The notes under the pieces: model-generated
Database searches by the model: none
Told to the model about the DNA's origin: nothing
The model's input: only the letters and a program-made list of their open reading frames with translations
Source: JADGRB01 sp036267635
GTDB lineage: Bacteria > Myxococcota_A > Polyangia > Fen-1088
Length of the DNA: 64,000 nt
Direction of reading: 5' to 3'
Assembly (NCBI GenBank): GCA_036267635.1
Contig: DATAVR010000083.1
Location: forward strand, 3,915 to 67,914
Part shown: positions 61,827 to 64,000 of the stretch, in pieces
Layout of the letters: the number at the start of each line of letters is the position of its first letter
Numbering within the stretch: the first letter of the stretch is position 1
Translations under genes and position numbers: made by a program

Positions 61827-63662
61827 ATGTGCGGAATCGTTGGCTACGTGGGGTCGAAGCAGGCGACTCCGATCCTGCTCGGGGGGTTGCGGCGGCTCGA
61901 ATACCGCGGCTACGACTCGGCCGGGGTGGCGGTCGTCGGCGCCCGCGGCACCCAGGTGTTGCGTTGCCGCGGCAAGCTGGCGGGGCTCGAGGCGATGGTG
62001 ACGCGCGAAGCGCCCGAGGGGACGCTCGGCATCGGGCACACCCGCTGGGCGACGCACGGGCGGCCGAGCGAGGCCAACGCCCACCCGCACAAGGCCGGCA
62101 GCGTGTCGGTGATCCACAACGGCATCATCGAGAACTATCTGTCGCTGCGGGCGCGGCTGGAGGCGGCGGGGCGCAAGTTCTCCTCGGAGACTGACACCGA
62201 GATCGTCGCCCATCTGGTCGACGAGGCGCTGGTGGCGGGCGCGCCGTCGCTGGTCGAGGCGCTGCGCCGGGCGCTGCGCCAGGTGCACGGCGCCTACGCG
62301 CTGGTGGTCATCTCCGACAAGCACCCCGGCGAGCTGGCCGCCGCCAAGAATGCTTCCCCGCTGGTGCTGGGGCTCGGCAAGGGGGAGACCTTCCTGGCCT
62401 CCGACGTGCCGGCCATCCTCGAGCACACGCGCGAGGTGATCTTTCTCGACGAGGGAGACGTCGTCTCGGTGACCGCCGGCAAGGCGGTGATCACCGACGT
62501 CGAGGGGAAGCCGCTCGAGCGGCTTCCGCGCACCATCACCTGGGATGCCGCGCAGGCGGAGAAGGGCGGCTACCCGCACTTCATGCTCAAGGAGATCCAC
62601 GAGCAGCCGCGTGCCATCACCGACACCCTGCGGGGTCGTCTGCTGCTGGAGGCGCACGACGCCGATCTCGAGGGGTTCGAGGTCGAGCCGCGCAAGCTGC
62701 GGCGCGTCCTGCTGCTCGCCTGCGGCACCTCGTACCACGCCGGGCTGGTCGGGAAATTCCTCATCGAAGGGACGTCGCGCATCCCCTGCGAGGTCGATCT
62801 GGCCAGCGAGTTCCGCTACCGGGACCCGGTGCTCGATCGCAACACCCTGGTGATCGCCATCAGCCAGAGCGGCGAGACGCTCGACACGTTGATGGCCGTC
62901 AAGCACGCCCGGGAGCAGAACGCCCGCGTCCTCGCCGTCTGCAACTCGGTGGGTTCGACGATCCCTCGAGAGTCCGACGCGGTGCTCTACACCCACTGCG
63001 GTCCGGAAGTCGGCGTCGCGGCGACCAAGACCTTCCTCGGTCAGGTCGCCGCCTGCCTGCTGGTCGGTCTGTTCCTGGCGCAGGTGCGCGGAATCGCCTG
63101 GGACGATGAGGTTCTCGGGCTCGTCGAGCAGCTGCAGCAGATGCCGGAGCTGGTGGCTCGCACGTTGGAGAACATCGAGCCGGTGAAGGCGCTCGCCCGC
63201 GAGCTCGCTCCGGCGAAGGCGGTGCTCTTCCTCGGCCGCCACGTCGGATATCCCGTGGCTCTGGAAGGCGCGCTGAAACTCAAAGAGCTGGCGTACATGC
63301 ACGCCGAGGGTTTCGCCGCTGGTGAGCTCAAGCACGGGCCGATCGCGCTGATCGAGGAAGGGACCCCGGTGGTCGTGGTCATGCCTTCTCCCCGTGGCCG
63401 TTCGCTACTGCACGCCAAGGTGCTCAGCAACATCCAGGAGATCCGGGCCCGCGGTGCCCGCACGATCATCATTGCCGAAGAGGGTGATGAGGCGGTGGTT
63501 CCTTACGCGGCTGACCTGATCCGGGTGCCGCACACGCCGACCCTGCTCGCGCCGCTGGTGACCACGCTGCCGATGCAGGTCTTCGCGTGCGAGCTCGCTC
63601 TGGCCCGCGGCAACGATGTCGACCAGCCGCGCAATCTGGCCAAGTCGGTCACGGTCGAGTGA
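61827..63662 (+). CDS. glmS: Glucosamine-fructose-6-phosphate aminotransferase
   Basis: GlmS makes glucosamine-6-phosphate from fructose-6-phosphate and glutamine, the entry to peptidoglycan and LPS precursors. The 611-residue protein starts MCGIVGYVGS, with the N-terminal Cys nucleophile of the glutaminase domain (1-240). Two SIS domains follow: LLLACGTSYHAGLVGKFLIE near residue 294 and AVLFLGRHVGYPVALEGALK near 465. The chain ends DQPRNLAKSVTVE, the usual C-terminus. No glmS ribozyme is seen upstream. The acpS gene follows 18 bases downstream. Confidence 0.97.
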   Translation: MCGIVGYVGSKQATPILLGGLRRLEYRGYDSAGVAVVGARGTQVLRCRGKLAGLEAMVTREAPEGTLGIGHTRWATHGRPSEANAHPHKAGSVSVIHNGIIENYLSLRARLEAAGRKFSSETDTEIVAHLVDEALVAGAPSLVEALRRALRQVHGAYALVVISDKHPGELAAAKNASPLVLGLGKGETFLASDVPAILEHTREVIFLDEGDVVSVTAGKAVITDVEGKPLERLPRTITWDAAQAEKGGYPHFMLKEIHEQPRAITDTLRGRLLLEAHDADLEGFEVEPRKLRRVLLLACGTSYHAGLVGKFLIEGTSRIPCEVDLASEFRYRDPVLDRNTLVIAISQSGETLDTLMAVKHAREQNARVLAVCNSVGSTIPRESDAVLYTHCGPEVGVAATKTFLGQVAACLLVGLFLAQVRGIAWDDEVLGLVEQLQQMPELVARTLENIEPVKALARELAPAKAVLFLGRHVGYPVALEGALKLKELAYMHAEGFAAGELKHGPIALIEEGTPVVVVMPSPRGRSLLHAKVLSNIQEIRARGARTIIIAEEGDEAVVPYAADLIRVPHTPTLLAPLVTTLPMQVFACELALARGNDVDQPRNLAKSVTVE

Positions 63663-63680
63663 CCCGGGCGTGAGCTGAGC

Positions 63681-64000
63681 ATGATTGTCGGGCTCGGGGT
63701 CGACATCGTCGATGTGGACCGCTTCCAGGACTCGCTGCTGCGCACGCCGGGTCTCGGCGAGCGCCTGTTCACCGCGGCCGAGCGCGCGGCGGGACGTTCG
63801 GAACGGCTGGCGGCCCGATTTGCCGCCAAGGAGGCGCTCGCGAAGGCGCTCGGCGCTCCCGCCGGATTGAGCTGGCAGGACGCCGAGGTCGAGACGGGAG
63901 AGGACGGCGCGCCTACGTTGCAGCTGCACCGCACGGTCGCCGAAGCCGCCATCCGGCGTGGTGCCTCGTCGTGGCACGTCTCGCTCAGCCACGACGCCCG
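63681..64000 (+). CDS. acpS: Holo-[acyl-carrier-protein] synthase (partial at window edge)
   Basis: AcpS attaches phosphopantetheine to the acyl carrier protein of fatty acid synthesis. The first 106 codons are present. GLGVDIVDVDRFQDSLLRTP (residues 4-23), ARFAAKEALAKALG near 52-65 with the magnesium-binding Glu, and VSLSHDA at the window edge are all family signatures. The gene runs off the right end, about 15-20 residues short. The ATG lies 18 bases after the glmS stop, so it is probably co-transcribed. It complements the EntD/Sfp-type enzyme at 4737-5435. Confidence 0.9.
   Translation, partial: MIVGLGVDIVDVDRFQDSLLRTPGLGERLFTAAERAAGRSERLAARFAAKEALAKALGAPAGLSWQDAEVETGEDGAPTLQLHRTVAEAAIRRGASSWHVSLSHDA

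Overview
The window is GC-rich bacterial chromosome, with start codons that are often GTG and genes packed into short, tightly overlapping operons. The gene content suggests a Gram-negative deltaproteobacterial or Myxococcota-type organism: a LolA-like carrier, a beta-barrel outer-membrane protein, lipoproteins with Asp/Gly-rich spacers and 'DVWAVG' repeats, a PEGA-domain protein, a SpoIVB-type S55 protease, and a B12-dependent ribonucleotide reductase. I cannot name a species. I recognised no rRNA, tRNA, CRISPR array or intact insertion sequence.

Layout. 1-5435 (+): the tail of a bacterial-microcompartment vertex protein (EutN/CcmL family), an ACT protein with a microcompartment-style N-terminal helix, a UPF0210 protein, a secreted phosphoesterase, a DUF4380 protein and a phosphopantetheinyl transferase. 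5436-6660: a lower-GC accessory patch with an MqsA-like toxin-antitoxin operon behind a perfect operator palindrome. 6684-12110 (-): envelope genes, an ETHE1-like hydrolase and an S55 protease. 12277-18465: a small lipoprotein, argC-argB, a membrane glycosyltransferase, DUF502, DUF4112 and an MFS exporter. 18492-22863: an UlaG-like hydrolase, uvrC and a repeat lipoprotein. 22942-31074 (+): a six-gene operon with an ABC importer, two DUF1989 'urea carboxylase-associated' subunits and a 1210-residue biotin carboxylase; by family knowledge this probably takes up and carboxylates guanidine or urea. 31318-34791: ftsK and a lolA-like gene. 34827-39548 (-): PEGA protein, MBL hydrolase, cobU, alpha/beta hydrolase, DinB and small hypotheticals, with a broken PIN-toxin remnant. 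39636-42617 (-): nrdJ, with NrdR and DnaA boxes upstream. 42989-48882 (+): an S41 protease, a membrane protein and a GT4/debranching-enzyme pair. 48875-53487 (-): a five-gene nucleoside-salvage operon. 53502-54132 (+): vapBC. 54165-59516 (-): dnaB, then rplI, rpsR, rpsF, pth, rplY and prs. 59648-61726 (-): an ArnT-like glycosyltransferase. 61827-64000 (+): glmS and the start of acpS.

Two regulatory themes run through the window. First, many first-in-operon genes have a TANNNT box (often TAGNNT) ending 6-10 bases before the start codon, as expected of leaderless transcripts. Second, several divergent or accessory operons have perfect palindromes placed on these promoters. The best candidates for under-described biology are the microcompartment-linked ACT/UPF0210 pair, the MqsA-like antitoxin with an unrecognised toxin partner, the carboxylase operon lacking both a local allophanate hydrolase and a visible guanidine riboswitch, and the combined NrdR/DnaA control region of nrdJ.
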